From an uncultured Clostridia bacterium (GTDB lineage: Bacteria; Bacillota; Clostridia; Oscillospirales; Acutalibacteraceae), in the NCBI GenBank assembly GCA_947627345.1, contig CANQVS010000005.1:1-64000 (forward strand): 64,000 nucleotides of DNA, written 5' to 3'. Of the stretch, positions 26,217 through 35,652 are shown piece after piece. The notes under the pieces were generated by a model, which ran no database searches, had not been told where the DNA came from, and saw only the letters and a list, made by a program, of their open reading frames with translations. The number at the start of each line of letters is the position of its first letter. Position 1 is the stretch's first letter. The translations under genes were made by a program, and so were the position numbers.

Positions 26217-26894
26217 ATTTTCCTCGTCAGACATTGCATTCCCTCTCGGATAAATCATCTCCCCCAAACCGTTCTTCCTCTATTTTGCTTTGGATAGAAA
26301 GGATAGGTTCTGCTATAGACTAATGAAAAAGGAAACGTATGATAAGAAATTATTAATCCTATCAAACGTTTCCTTTATATTTAACTTAAAAAACATAGCA
26401 AAAGTTAATTTACATCCCAATTCTTAATTTAATATGTTTGGGGGGTTTGAATTAAGAATTAAAAATTAAGAATTAAGAATTAGATTTATAGGTATTATTT
26501 CCTATTCAAAAAAGATAGAACGGAAAAGTTTTTAAAAAGCCTATATTAACAGAAAAATTAATCTCCCTATCTAAAGTTAGATAGGGAGATTTTTTCATTT
26601 CCACGTCAAACATTGCAGTCCCTATCGGACAATTCATCTCCCCCAAACCGTTCTTCCTCTATTTTGCTTTGGATATGGAGGACAGGTTCTGCGGTAGACT
26701 TTTTGGAAACAAAATGTAAGTAAACTTTTCAATATTTATATATAAAGATTTTTCGCAGAACTTTATCCTTTCTATCCAAAACAAGACAGAGGCTCAAACG
26801 TCTGGGGGATATGATTTGTCCGAGAGGGACTGCAATGTTTGACGTGGAGATACGAAAAAAGGGACTGCAATGTCTGACGAGGAGATATAAAAAT
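26217..26894. repeat. Intergenic repeat cluster 6 (two A cores facing one B core)
   Basis: Between convergent yfhO and valS. Orientation A cores lie at 26217-26321 and 26592-26704, an orientation B core at about 26744-26860, and a B fragment (GGGACTGCAATG to the end) at 26861-26894. In the middle are an H2-like hairpin with GGAAACGT feet (26326-26376), an AATTAAG run (about 26450-26481), an L hairpin (about 26498-26526) and H1 (26562-26589). Each gene is left through a core in orientation A along its own direction of transcription. The TTA of the valS stop lies 3 bases beyond the fragment. Confidence 0.9.
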
Positions 26895-26896
26895 TC

Positions 26897-29593
26897 TTAA
26901 TTCCCCAGCGCCTCAATCGCCGTCTTAATCATCGCAATCTGCTCGCGCTCCTTTTGCGCCTGTCCCTTAACCTTTTCGACAACCGCCTCGGGGGCCTTGC
27001 TTATAAAGCCCTGATTATTGAGTTTGCCCTCGCTCTGCGCAAGACGCTTTTCAACGCTTTTCAGCTCCTTGTTAAGACGCTCAAGCTCCGCGCTCTTGTC
27101 AACAAGCTGGTCCATAGGAATATAAATCTTCGCGTCCGCGGTAACCGCTGTAACCGCGCCGTCAATATCAAAGCTTTCGCCGATTTCAACCTCGCTTGCG
27201 GACGCAAGCCTCATAACGAACGGCGCGCCCTGCTCAAAGACCTCTTTAAGCGCGGTAGCGATATACACCTTCGCCTTTTTGGACGGAGCGACATTCATCT
27301 CGTTTCTGCGGTTACGGATAGCCCTGATTGCCTCCATAATCTTCTCCATACTGCCGACAGCCTCGGGGAAGTTTATCCTTTCGTCATACTGCGGATATTC
27401 ACAAAGCATAATTGTTTCTCCGCAAACGGGCAGGGTCTGCCATATTTCCTCCGTGATATACGGCATAAACGGGTGCAAAAGCTTTAGAATCTTATCAAGA
27501 GTCCAAAGAAGAACCTGACGCGCGGATTCCGCCTGCTCGCCCCCGCTTTGAAGTCTTGATTTTGAAAGCTCTATATACCAGTCGCAGAAACAGTCCCAGA
27601 TAAAGTCGTAAAGCTTTGAAACGGCAACGCCAAGCTCGAATTTCTCAAGATTCGCGTTAACCTCCTTAGCGACATTGTTCAGAGTTGAAACTATCCACTT
27701 ATCCTCTGTAGCGAGATTTTTCGGGAGCTCGTTTTTAACATCATAATCGTCAATATTCATATGAACGAACCTGCTCGCGTTCCACAGCTTATTCGCGAAG
27801 TTCGCGCACGCCTCAACTCTCTTGTCGGAGTAGCGCATATCATTTCCGGGCGAGTTTCCCGTCGCGAGGAAAAATCTGAGCGCGTCCGCGCCGTATTTGT
27901 CAATAACCTCCAGCGGGTCGATTCCGTTTCCGAGCGACTTACTCATCTTTACGCCGTTTTCATCACGCACAATTCCGTGCATAAAAACGGTATCAAACGG
28001 TTGCGATTTCATCTGCTCGCAGGACGAGAAAATCATTCTCGCAACCCAGAAAAAGATAATATCATAACCCGTAACAAGCGTATTTGTCGGGAAAAAATAG
28101 TCGAGTTCGGGAGTTTTATCAGGCCAGCCCAAAGTTGAAAACGGCCAAAGCGCCGAGCTGAACCAGGTATCCAAGGTGTCCTCGTCCTGCGAAAGCTTTT
28201 TGCTTCCGCATTTTGGGCAGGTATCGACTTCCGTTTTCGACACGATAACCTCTCCGCAGTCGTCGCAGTACCAGGCGGGGATTCTATGCCCCCACCAAAG
28301 CTGACGGCTGATACACCAGTCCTTGATATTCTCCATCCAATGGTAGTAAACCTTTTCAAAGCGGTCGGGGATAATTCTGGTCTTTTTATTCTTCACGCAC
28401 TCAATCGCAGGCTTTGCCAAAGGCTCCATTTTTACGAACCACTGCTTTGAAACCATAGGCTCAATCGTTGTATGACAGCGGTAGCACGTTCCGACATCGT
28501 GGGTCAAATCCTCGACATTTTTAAGCGCTCCGCACTTCTTCAAATCCTCTAAAATCGCTTTTCTCGCTTCGACAGTCGTCATACCCGCGTATTTTCCGCA
28601 GTCGAGAACCTCGGGCTCGTTTTCCGCCAAATTTCCCTTTTTTAACAGCTCCTCGTATTTTTTGACGTCATCTGCGCCCGTCAGATGTCCGTCATAGGTA
28701 AAGCATCTGACGATAGGGAGATTATTCCTCAGTCCGACCTCAAAATCGTTGGGGTCGTGGGCGGGAGTAATTTTTACCACGCCCGTTCCCTTTTCCATAT
28801 CCGCGTGGTCGTCGCAGACAATCGGAATTTCCTTGTTTAAAAGCGGTAAAATCGCGTGACAACCGTGCAAATGCTTATATCTTTCGTCCTTGGCGTTTAT
28901 CGCAACGGCAGTATCGCCGAGCATAGTTTCGGGACGCGTCGTCGCAAGCTCCAAATACTCGCCCGTTTCCTTGACTTTATAAAGCAGATGCCAGAAATGA
29001 CCGCTTTGCTCCTCGTAGTCAACCTCCGCGTCGGAAATAGACGTACAGCAATGCGGACACCAGTTTACCATTCTGTTTCCGCGGTAGATTTTTCCGTCCT
29101 CATACAGGCGGACGAAAACCTCCTTAACCGCCTTTGAACAGCCCTCGTCCATCGTAAAACGCTCGCGCTCCCAGTCGCAGGAGGAGCCGAGCTTTTTAAG
29201 CTGTTCTGTAATGCGTCCGCCGTACTCGCGTTTCCATTCCCACGCTCTTTCCAGGAATTTTTCACGTCCGATTTCTTCCTTGGTAAGTCCCTCCTCGCGC
29301 ATAGCCTCAACGATTTTCGCCTCGGTCGCGATTGACGCGTGGTCCGTTCCGGGAAGCCACAAGGCGGAATATCCCTGCATTCTTCTCCAGCGGATTAAAA
29401 TATCCTGCAGGGTTTCGTCGAGAGCGTGTCCCATATGGAGCTGTCCCGTAATATTCGGAGGGGGCATAACGATTGTATAGGGCTTTTTGTCCTTATCCAC
29501 CTCGGCGTGGAAATAATTTCCTTTCATCCAGAAGTCGTAAATTTTACCCTCAAACTCTCTCGGATTGTACGACTTGGCCATTTCTTTTTTCAA
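26897..29593 (-). CDS. valS: Valine--tRNA ligase
   Basis: Class I synthetase with editing domain, charging tRNA-Val. The 898 residues show [14 protein letters not shown] (HIGH variant, about 39-52), an editing insertion at about 170-380, a CysxxCys zinc pair near 440-460, [10 protein letters not shown] near 545, and a C-terminal coiled coil (about 825-895) typical of ValRS. The start is taken as TTG at 29591-29593, because AAAGGAT lies at a suitable distance; the ATG four codons later lacks a ribosome site. It is controlled by the T-box leader upstream. Confidence 0.97.
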   Translation of the reverse strand: MKKEMAKSYNPREFEGKIYDFWMKGNYFHAEVDKDKKPYTIVMPPPNITGQLHMGHALDETLQDILIRWRRMQGYSALWLPGTDHASIATEAKIVEAMREEGLTKEEIGREKFLERAWEWKREYGGRITEQLKKLGSSCDWERERFTMDEGCSKAVKEVFVRLYEDGKIYRGNRMVNWCPHCCTSISDAEVDYEEQSGHFWHLLYKVKETGEYLELATTRPETMLGDTAVAINAKDERYKHLHGCHAILPLLNKEIPIVCDDHADMEKGTGVVKITPAHDPNDFEVGLRNNLPIVRCFTYDGHLTGADDVKKYEELLKKGNLAENEPEVLDCGKYAGMTTVEARKAILEDLKKCGALKNVEDLTHDVGTCYRCHTTIEPMVSKQWFVKMEPLAKPAIECVKNKKTRIIPDRFEKVYYHWMENIKDWCISRQLWWGHRIPAWYCDDCGEVIVSKTEVDTCPKCGSKKLSQDEDTLDTWFSSALWPFSTLGWPDKTPELDYFFPTNTLVTGYDIIFFWVARMIFSSCEQMKSQPFDTVFMHGIVRDENGVKMSKSLGNGIDPLEVIDKYGADALRFFLATGNSPGNDMRYSDKRVEACANFANKLWNASRFVHMNIDDYDVKNELPKNLATEDKWIVSTLNNVAKEVNANLEKFELGVAVSKLYDFIWDCFCDWYIELSKSRLQSGGEQAESARQVLLWTLDKILKLLHPFMPYITEEIWQTLPVCGETIMLCEYPQYDERINFPEAVGSMEKIMEAIRAIRNRRNEMNVAPSKKAKVYIATALKEVFEQGAPFVMRLASASEVEIGESFDIDGAVTAVTADAKIYIPMDQLVDKSAELERLNKELKSVEKRLAQSEGKLNNQGFISKAPEAVVEKVKGQAQKEREQIAMIKTAIEALGN

Positions 29594-29643
29594 GCTAATC
29601 TATCCTTTCTTTCAGACTTCGCAAACTTCCGCTTTAAATCAAA

Positions 29644-29869
29644 ACGCCCCGAGCAAACGCTCAGGGCGAACAATATCCGCGGTACCACCTGTGTTCAGAT
29701 AAAATCTGCACTCGATTCCATATAACGGTAGAACCCGTCAGAACCTACTTATTTCAGCCCTGAAGCTCAAAGGCTACACCCGAAAAACCCTCACGAAAGC
29801 TTTCACCGACCGCTTTCTCTCTTTGCTTCGGATTAAACGGGCCTCCTCGTCACAGCCGTTTTTCTATTG
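29644..29869 (-). promoter_or_regulatory. T-box riboswitch leader of valS
   Basis: The minus-strand leader contains the T-box sequence AGGTGGTACCGCGG (about 29676-29689), which pairs with the free end of uncharged tRNA. A terminator follows: CGCCCTGAGC / GCTCGGGGCG with TTTT (29643-29668). The Stem I region holds the AGAGAG and GGTG-type conserved pieces. A GTA within GGGTGTAGCC could be the valine specifier codon, but I am not certain. Uncharged tRNA-Val would favour read-through into valS. Confidence 0.93.
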
Positions 29870-29875
29870 TTTTTT

Positions 29876-29904
29876 ATTCTATCACAGCAAAATTTCGTTG
29901 TCAA
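29876..29904 (-). promoter_or_regulatory. Promoter of the valS T-box leader
   Basis: On the minus strand TTGACA (29899-29904), 17 bases, TAGAAT (29876-29881). Transcription would start near 29869. Confidence 0.8.
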
Positions 29905-29938
29905 GAATTTAGTCGGTTAAACCGCCTTAAAAAGGAAA

Positions 29939-31675
29939 TTACTCCTCTTCAAACTGCGATTTATAAAGCCTGTAGTAAAATCCCCTTCTCTTGAGCAGTT
30001 CGCCGTGCGTTCCCTGCTCCACCACGTCGCCGTCGTTCATCACGAGGATAATGTCGCTCTCTTTAATTGTCGAAAGACGGTGCGCCACCACAAAGCTTGT
30101 TCTCCCCTGCATAAGCTTTTTAAACGCCTTTTGCACCCTGATTTCCGTCAGGGTATCTATCGACGAGGTCGCCTCGTCCAAAATGAGCATAGGCGGATTA
30201 AGCGCCATAGCGCGCGCGATACAGAGAAGCTGTTTCTGTCCTGCCGAGAGATTTGTCGCGCCCTCGGTTATCCTCGTGTTGTAGCCGTCGGGCATTTTTC
30301 TGATAAAGCTGTGCGCGTACGCAAGCTTTGAGGCTTTTATAATCTCCTCGTCCGTACAATTAGGGTTTCCGTAGCGGAGGTTTTCCATAATCGTTCCCGA
30401 GAAAAGACGGCTTTCCTGAAGCACCATTCCGAAAAGCTTTCTCAGACTGTCACGTTTAATCTCCTTTGTATTAACTCCGTCAATTAAAATTTCTCCCGAC
30501 TGAACCTCATAAAAACGCATAATCAAATTTATAAGCGTCGTTTTTCCACAGCCTGTCGGCCCGACAATCGCAACCTGCTGACCGCTTTTTACCGAAAGCG
30601 AAAAGTCTTTAATCAACTGTCTTTCGGGGGTGTAGGAGAATTTTATGTGCCTGAATTCAATGTCGCCTTTTACTTGCCTTATCTCCCTGCTCTTGCTGTC
30701 GTCCGGCTCGTCCTCACTCTCCAAAACTTCAAAAACTCTTCCTCCCGCCGCAATAGCGGTCTGGATTTGCGTCAGCACGCCCGTCACCTCGTTAAAGGGC
30801 TTTGTATATTGATTTGCGTAGGATAAAAAGCACGAAAGCTGACCGATAGACAGAACTCCCATAAACGCGCTGACCGCCGTCAGCGCGCCGACGATTCCCG
30901 TAACGGCGTACACCATATTATTTACAAAGCGTGTGCAGGGATTTGCAAGCGCCCCCGCAAACTGCGCCCTTAGTCCGATTTTAAACAGGCGCGAGTTCAT
31001 CTCTGAAAACTGCTGTCTGCTCCTGTTTTCGTAGGCGAACGCCTTTACAAGCTTTTGATTGCCGACAGTTTCCTCGACAAAGGAGCTTATCTCCCCCTGG
31101 AGCTGCTGCTGGTCACGAAAGCTTTTGGCGCACATTTTTCCGATAATTCCCGCGACAAGCACGGAAAGCGGAGTTAAAATTACAACCACAACCGCAATCC
31201 ACACGTTAATCGAAAGCATAAAAATAAGCGTTCCCAAAATCGTGACAATACCCGAAAAAAGTTGTGTTATCACCTGCATAAGCCCGTCTCCGACCGCCTC
31301 GACGTCGTTCGTGATACGGCTGATTAAATCACCGTGCGGGTGCGAGTCGATATAGCTTAACGGGAGTCTGTTTATTTTTTTGAAAACATCGTTTCGCATA
31401 TCCCGCACCGTTCTCGCGCAGATTATATTGGTGCAGTTTCCCATAAGCCATTGGGAAATTACGATAAACACAAGATAAATGCCGATTTGAACGATAATGC
31501 CGAAAATTCTCCCGAAGTCAACGGCACCCTTTTCTATCATAAAATCAATCGCGTTGCCGACCAATACGGGAATGTAAAGCGTGAGCGAAACGCCCGCTGC
31601 CGCAAAGAAAAGCGCGAGCAGTATATACAGGCGGTGGGGTTTTGTATAGCGGATAATTTTTTTAACTGTACTCAT
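29939..31675 (-). CDS. ABC exporter half-transporter, subunit with the intact ATPase site
   Basis: Second half of a heterodimeric type IV ABC exporter (multidrug or peptide/lipid efflux). Six membrane segments occupy residues 1-310. The ATPase domain has Walker A GPTGCGKTT, Q-loop LQES, signature LSAGQKQ, Walker B LILDEATSSID with catalytic Glu, and H-loop AHRLST. The signature starts LSAGQ instead of LSGGQ. It starts 4 bases inside the end of the partner gene (31672-33387). The pairing of one canonical and one degenerate site resembles BmrCD and TM287/288. The substrate is unknown. Confidence 0.93.
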   Translation of the reverse strand: MSTVKKIIRYTKPHRLYILLALFFAAAGVSLTLYIPVLVGNAIDFMIEKGAVDFGRIFGIIVQIGIYLVFIVISQWLMGNCTNIICARTVRDMRNDVFKKINRLPLSYIDSHPHGDLISRITNDVEAVGDGLMQVITQLFSGIVTILGTLIFMLSINVWIAVVVVILTPLSVLVAGIIGKMCAKSFRDQQQLQGEISSFVEETVGNQKLVKAFAYENRSRQQFSEMNSRLFKIGLRAQFAGALANPCTRFVNNMVYAVTGIVGALTAVSAFMGVLSIGQLSCFLSYANQYTKPFNEVTGVLTQIQTAIAAGGRVFEVLESEDEPDDSKSREIRQVKGDIEFRHIKFSYTPERQLIKDFSLSVKSGQQVAIVGPTGCGKTTLINLIMRFYEVQSGEILIDGVNTKEIKRDSLRKLFGMVLQESRLFSGTIMENLRYGNPNCTDEEIIKASKLAYAHSFIRKMPDGYNTRITEGATNLSAGQKQLLCIARAMALNPPMLILDEATSSIDTLTEIRVQKAFKKLMQGRTSFVVAHRLSTIKESDIILVMNDGDVVEQGTHGELLKRRGFYYRLYKSQFEEE

Positions 31676-33387
31676 TTTTCCGCCTCGCTTTCGCTAAGCT
31701 GTGAAAGGCAGATTTCACGGTACGCTCCGCAGGTCTTTAACAGCTCGCCGTGAGTTCCCTCGCCCTCGAGCTTTCCGTCCTCCAGCACCAGAATTTTATC
31801 TGCTGACATAACCGTGGAAATCCGCTGCGTCACGACAATAAACGTCATATCGTTCTTCTTTAAAAGCGCGTTTCTCAAAGCCTTTTCCGTCGCGAAATCG
31901 AGGGCGGAAAAGCTGTCGTCCAAAATCACAAGCTTCGGAGAACCGACGAGCGCGCGCGCAATGCAAAGCCTTTGGCGCTGACCGCCCGAAAAGTTTGTTC
32001 CGCCCTGCGCCACCGTCTTATCAAGGTCGTCGACAAATCCTCTCGCCTGTGCCGTTTCAAGGGCGTCAAAAATCTCCTCGTCCGTGGCGTTTTCGTTTTG
32101 CCACAGCATATTTGAGCGCACCGTTCCGCTGAAAAGCACGGATTTCTGCGGTACAACTCCTATCTGTCCCCTCAGCTGTGAAAACGGATAGTCACGCACA
32201 TTCACCCCGTCAACGAAAACCTCGCCCGAGGTCGTATCATAATACCTTAAAATAAGGCTTAAAAGCGTGCTTTTTCCCGAACCTGTGGTTCCGATAATTC
32301 CCGTAAAGCTGTTCTTTTCAATCGTAAAGCTTAAATCCTCAAGCTCGTTGTCTCCGTCGCCGTAGGTAAAGCTTACGTTTTTAAATTCAACTTTCGGGGC
32401 GTTTTCTGTCGGAACAACCTTTTCGGTTTTTATCTCCCTGACCGACGGTTGAACCTCAAAAACCTCGTTAATCCTGCCCGCCGAGGCATTTCCCCTCGAA
32501 AGCAGAACGACTAAATTAGCGAGCACAATCATCGCGAGCAGAATCTGCGTCATATAGCTGACAAGCGCGACAATATCGCCCGAGAGAAGTTCTCCCGAGT
32601 TTACCTTTCCCGCTCCGAAATAAAGTATCAGAATCACCGCGCCGTACGTTACCGCATATGTAGCAGGACTTAAAAGAGCGGAAAGCCTGCCAACACGCAC
32701 GGAAATTTTTGAAAGCTTTTCCGTTTCCTTTTCAATCGCCTTTTGCTGTGCGTCTTGCTTTGAAAAGGCGCGGATAATACGGTTTCCTCCGAGATTTTCC
32801 CTCGACAAAAGCGAGATTTTATCAACGCTTTTCTGAACCGCCCTGTAAAACGGCAGGGATTTCGACATAACAAGGTAGAGAATAAGCGCTATAATAAGCG
32901 ACGCCGAAAAGAAAATGAGCGAAAGTTCCAAATTGATAAAGCACGCCATAACTAAAGCGCCGATTATAAGAAACGGCGCTCTTAAAAGCAGGCGCATAGT
33001 CATCGCTATATTTGCCTGAACGGCGTTTATATCGCTCGTCATTCGGGTTATAAGCGACGGAGTTGTAAGCTCGTCAAGTTCCTTGTGAGATAAATTGCCG
33101 ATATGCTCAAACATCGCGTCGCGGATTTTGGTACCCGCTCCCTGCGAGGTGTAGGACGCCATATACTGGCATACGAGCGCGGAGCTTAAACCGACCACAG
33201 CCAGCAAAACGAGCACCCCGCCCATTTTAAGGATATAGCCTGTATCGTTTTTTATTATTCCGTTGTCAATAATCTGCGCCATAACAAGCGGGACGAAAAG
33301 CTCCAAAACTGCCTCGAACAATTTGCAAAGAGGTCCCAAAACAAGCTGGAGCTTATAGTCCTTTAAAAATCTTCTAAGCTTGAACAT
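31672..33387 (-). CDS. ABC exporter half-transporter, subunit with a degenerate ATPase site
   Basis: First gene of the heterodimeric exporter operon. Membrane domain at residues 15-300. In the ATPase domain Walker A is GTTGSGKST (366-374) and the signature FSGGQRQ is canonical, but Walker B reads VILDDSFSALD with Asp in place of the catalytic Glu, and the H-loop reads TQRIST with Gln in place of His. Both changes are known for the non-hydrolysing site of heterodimeric exporters. The promoter is at 33416-33444; the ribosome site AAGGAT is moderate. Confidence 0.93.
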   Translation of the reverse strand: MFKLRRFLKDYKLQLVLGPLCKLFEAVLELFVPLVMAQIIDNGIIKNDTGYILKMGGVLVLLAVVGLSSALVCQYMASYTSQGAGTKIRDAMFEHIGNLSHKELDELTTPSLITRMTSDINAVQANIAMTMRLLLRAPFLIIGALVMACFINLELSLIFFSASLIIALILYLVMSKSLPFYRAVQKSVDKISLLSRENLGGNRIIRAFSKQDAQQKAIEKETEKLSKISVRVGRLSALLSPATYAVTYGAVILILYFGAGKVNSGELLSGDIVALVSYMTQILLAMIVLANLVVLLSRGNASAGRINEVFEVQPSVREIKTEKVVPTENAPKVEFKNVSFTYGDGDNELEDLSFTIEKNSFTGIIGTTGSGKSTLLSLILRYYDTTSGEVFVDGVNVRDYPFSQLRGQIGVVPQKSVLFSGTVRSNMLWQNENATDEEIFDALETAQARGFVDDLDKTVAQGGTNFSGGQRQRLCIARALVGSPKLVILDDSFSALDFATEKALRNALLKKNDMTFIVVTQRISTVMSADKILVLEDGKLEGEGTHGELLKTCGAYREICLSQLSESEAEK

Positions 33388-33415
33388 AGTTTTAATCCTT
33401 AATTTTTATACGCCT

Positions 33416-33444
33416 ATTATAGACTATATAACGGAATTTATCAA
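33416..33444 (-). promoter_or_regulatory. Promoter of the ABC exporter operon
   Basis: On the minus strand TTGATA (33439-33444), 17 bases, TATAAT (33416-33421). It fills the gap between the spoVAE stop and the first exporter gene. Confidence 0.75.
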
Positions 33445-33445
33445 C

Positions 33446-33799
33446 TTATTTTTCCTTAGATTTACTGACAAGTCCCGCAAATACGGAAAAGACAATTGCA
33501 ACGCAGATACCGCCTGCCGCGGCGGTCAGAGGGCCGGTAATTATACCGATGGGTCCGTCCTCCTTCAACGCTTTCTCAACGCCCTGCGCCATAAGATGAC
33601 CGAAGCCCGAAATTGGGACGGACGCCCCTGCTCCCGCAAAATCCACCAGCGGTTTATAAAGGCCGAAAGCGGTCAGAATAACGCCTGCTACAACAAATCC
33701 CGTTAAAATTCTTGCAGGAGTCAAGGCCGTTTTGTCAATCAAAATCTGGCCTATGACGCAGATTGCTCCGCCTACAAGAAAAGCATAAACATAATCCAT
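33446..33799 (-). CDS. spoVAE: Stage V sporulation protein AE
   Basis: Small membrane protein (117 residues) of the SpoVA channel that loads dipicolinic acid into the forespore and releases it at germination. Three to four hydrophobic segments are seen (about 3-20, 28-50, 60-75, 85-110). The family motifs LTPARILTGFVVAGV, PISGFGHLMAQGV and GIITGPLTAAAGG are present. spoVAC and spoVAD, its usual neighbours, are not beside it. GGGAGGAAACT precedes the ATG. I could not find a convincing SigG or SigF promoter; an 8-bp hairpin lies just upstream of the ribosome site. Confidence 0.92.
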   Translation of the reverse strand: MDYVYAFLVGGAICVIGQILIDKTALTPARILTGFVVAGVILTAFGLYKPLVDFAGAGASVPISGFGHLMAQGVEKALKEDGPIGIITGPLTAAAGGICVAIVFSVFAGLVSKSKEK

Positions 33800-33811
33800 A
33801 GTTTCCTCCCT

Positions 33812-33846
33812 GCGCTCTGCACCAATCAGAGCAGAAATCAGAGCGC
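33812..33846 (-). promoter_or_regulatory. Hairpin before spoVAE
   Basis: GCGCTCTG and CAGAGCGC (33812-33819 and 33839-33846) can pair in the spoVAE leader, ending 2 bases before AGGGAGG. CTCTGATT is repeated inside the loop. It might modulate translation or be an operator; no T-run follows, so it is not a terminator. Confidence 0.5.
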
Positions 33847-33970
33847 TTTATGTGACAGTTTTTTGAAAAAATGTGAATTGCTTCTGATTTTTCAAATATT
33901 TTTACCAAAAATAAAATTTTTATGCTATACTATAATAAATTAATATTGCAAAAATAAAGGAGTGATAGCT

Positions 33971-34933
33971 GTGGTTGAGGTTAAGAACCTTACTAAGCGC
34001 TACGGCAATATGACCGTTGTCGATAACATCAGCTTCAGCGTCGGAAGCGGAGAAATTCTCGGATTTCTCGGTCCGAACGGCGCGGGCAAAAGTACGACAA
34101 TGAATATGATTACGGGTTATATCTCCTCTTCAAGCGGTACGGTTACCGTCAACGGAGCGGAAATTCTCGATAACCCCAAAAAGGTAAAGAGCAATATCGG
34201 CTACTTGCCCGAAATTCCCCCGTTATACATTGATATGACCGTAAAAAAATATCTCGAGTTTATGTTCGATTTAAAAAAGGTAAGGCTCCCGAAAAAGGAG
34301 CATATCGACGAGGTTATGCGCCTTGTAAAAATTACGGATGTTTCACAGCGTATTATAAAGCACCTGTCAAAGGGCTACCGCCAGAGAGTAGGCTTTGCAC
34401 AGGCGTTGCTCGGAAATCCGCCCGTTCTTATTTTGGACGAGCCGACAGTAGGACTTGACCCACAGCAGATTATCGAAATAAGAAGTCTTATAAAAAGCCT
34501 CGGCAAAAAGCACACGGTTATCTTTTCTTCACACGTTCTCTCGGAAATTTCCGCGACCTGCGACAGAATTATCGTAATCTCAAACGGAAAAATCGTCGCT
34601 GACGAAAAGACAGAAAACCTAAGCTCCTCAATTTCGGGTGAACAGAAACTAAAGCTGGACATTGAGGGAGCGTCGGGAACGGTTCTCTCAGCGCTCAAGG
34701 TTATTCCCGGAGTGTTAAAAATCCGCAAACAGCGCGACATAAGCGATAAGGTCGGACGTTATATTATCGAATATCAAAACGGCGTCGATATCCGCAGAAA
34801 TGTTTTCAAGGCAGTAGCTTCCTGCGACTGCGTTATCCTCGATATGCAAAGCGGAAACGAAACCTTAGAGGACAGCTTTTTAAAGCTTGTCAGCGAGGAC
34901 CAGACTAAAGATTACGCGGGAGGTGTAAGATAA
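33971..34933 (+). CDS. ABC transporter ATPase, Gld/Nos-like export system
   Basis: ATPase of a four-gene ABC-2 system. Walker A GPNGAGKST, signature LSKGYRQR, Walker B VLILDEPTVGLD and the switch SSHVLSE are intact, and a C-terminal extension of about 90 residues follows the ATPase core. GTG at 33971 is chosen because AAAGGAG lies 8 bases upstream; the in-frame GTG at 33962 overlaps that site. The next gene overlaps by one base (TAATG). The order ATPase, membrane permease, ABC_transp_aux, DUF4340 resembles GldA/GldF/GldG-type systems in many non-gliding bacteria. The substrate is unknown. Confidence 0.92.
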   Translation: MVEVKNLTKRYGNMTVVDNISFSVGSGEILGFLGPNGAGKSTTMNMITGYISSSSGTVTVNGAEILDNPKKVKSNIGYLPEIPPLYIDMTVKKYLEFMFDLKKVRLPKKEHIDEVMRLVKITDVSQRIIKHLSKGYRQRVGFAQALLGNPPVLILDEPTVGLDPQQIIEIRSLIKSLGKKHTVIFSSHVLSEISATCDRIIVISNGKIVADEKTENLSSSISGEQKLKLDIEGASGTVLSALKVIPGVLKIRKQRDISDKVGRYIIEYQNGVDIRRNVFKAVASCDCVILDMQSGNETLEDSFLKLVSEDQTKDYAGGVR

Positions 34934-35640
34934 TGGGCGCAATACTGAAAAGAGAGCTTGGCTCCTATTTTAATTCTGCAATCGCTTATATAGTTATGGC
35001 TGTGTTTTTCGGATTTTCGGGTTACTTCTTTGTAGGTACCTGTTTTCTCTCAAACACCTCATCTTTAAGCTATACATTCAGCAATATTTTTGTAATTATA
35101 GTTTTCCTCACTCCTATTATCGCGATGAAAACTTTCAGCGAGGAAAAGCGCCAGCGCACGGACCAGGCGCTGTTTACCTCACCCGCAAGCCTGCTTGAAA
35201 TTGTGCTCGGAAAATTTTTGGGCGCTTTCATTTTGTACGCTATCTGCTGTTTAATCTTTTTTGTGTTCGGACTTGTAATTCAGATGTTCACTCCTGCGGA
35301 CTGGGCGGTAATAATCTGCACGACTATCGGTATTCTTTTGGTCGGCGGAGCGCTTATCGCGATTGATATTTTTATCAGCGCGCTTACGGAAAGTCAGGTA
35401 ATCGCCGCGGTTATCGGTATGGCGGCAGGACTTCTGACCTATATGATGAGCACGATTATTTCTATGGTAGGAGATGTTGAGTGGCTTTCAAGCGCTCTTA
35501 ACGCTATTTCCTTTACAGGCTATTATCAAAATTTCACATACGGTATCCTCGACCTCACGGGAATTGTATTCTTTTTAAGCGTAATCGCGCTTTTCCTTTT
35601 CTTTACAATCCGTGTATTCGAGAGAAAACGCTGGAGCTGA
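34933..35640 (+). CDS. ABC-2 type permease (GldF-like)
   Basis: Membrane subunit for the preceding ATPase, 235 residues with six hydrophobic segments (about 18-40, 53-72, 98-122, 128-155, 165-190, 208-228). FSEEKRQRTDQALFTSPAS after the second segment is the typical cytoplasmic loop of GldF-like permeases that contacts the ATPase. The start overlaps the ATPase stop by one base, and the next gene starts 12 bases after its stop, with GGAGG in the gap. Confidence 0.9.
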   Translation: MGAILKRELGSYFNSAIAYIVMAVFFGFSGYFFVGTCFLSNTSSLSYTFSNIFVIIVFLTPIIAMKTFSEEKRQRTDQALFTSPASLLEIVLGKFLGAFILYAICCLIFFVFGLVIQMFTPADWAVIICTTIGILLVGGALIAIDIFISALTESQVIAAVIGMAAGLLTYMMSTIISMVGDVEWLSSALNAISFTGYYQNFTYGILDLTGIVFFLSVIALFLFFTIRVFERKRWS

Positions 35641-35652
35641 GGAGGCAGAAAA

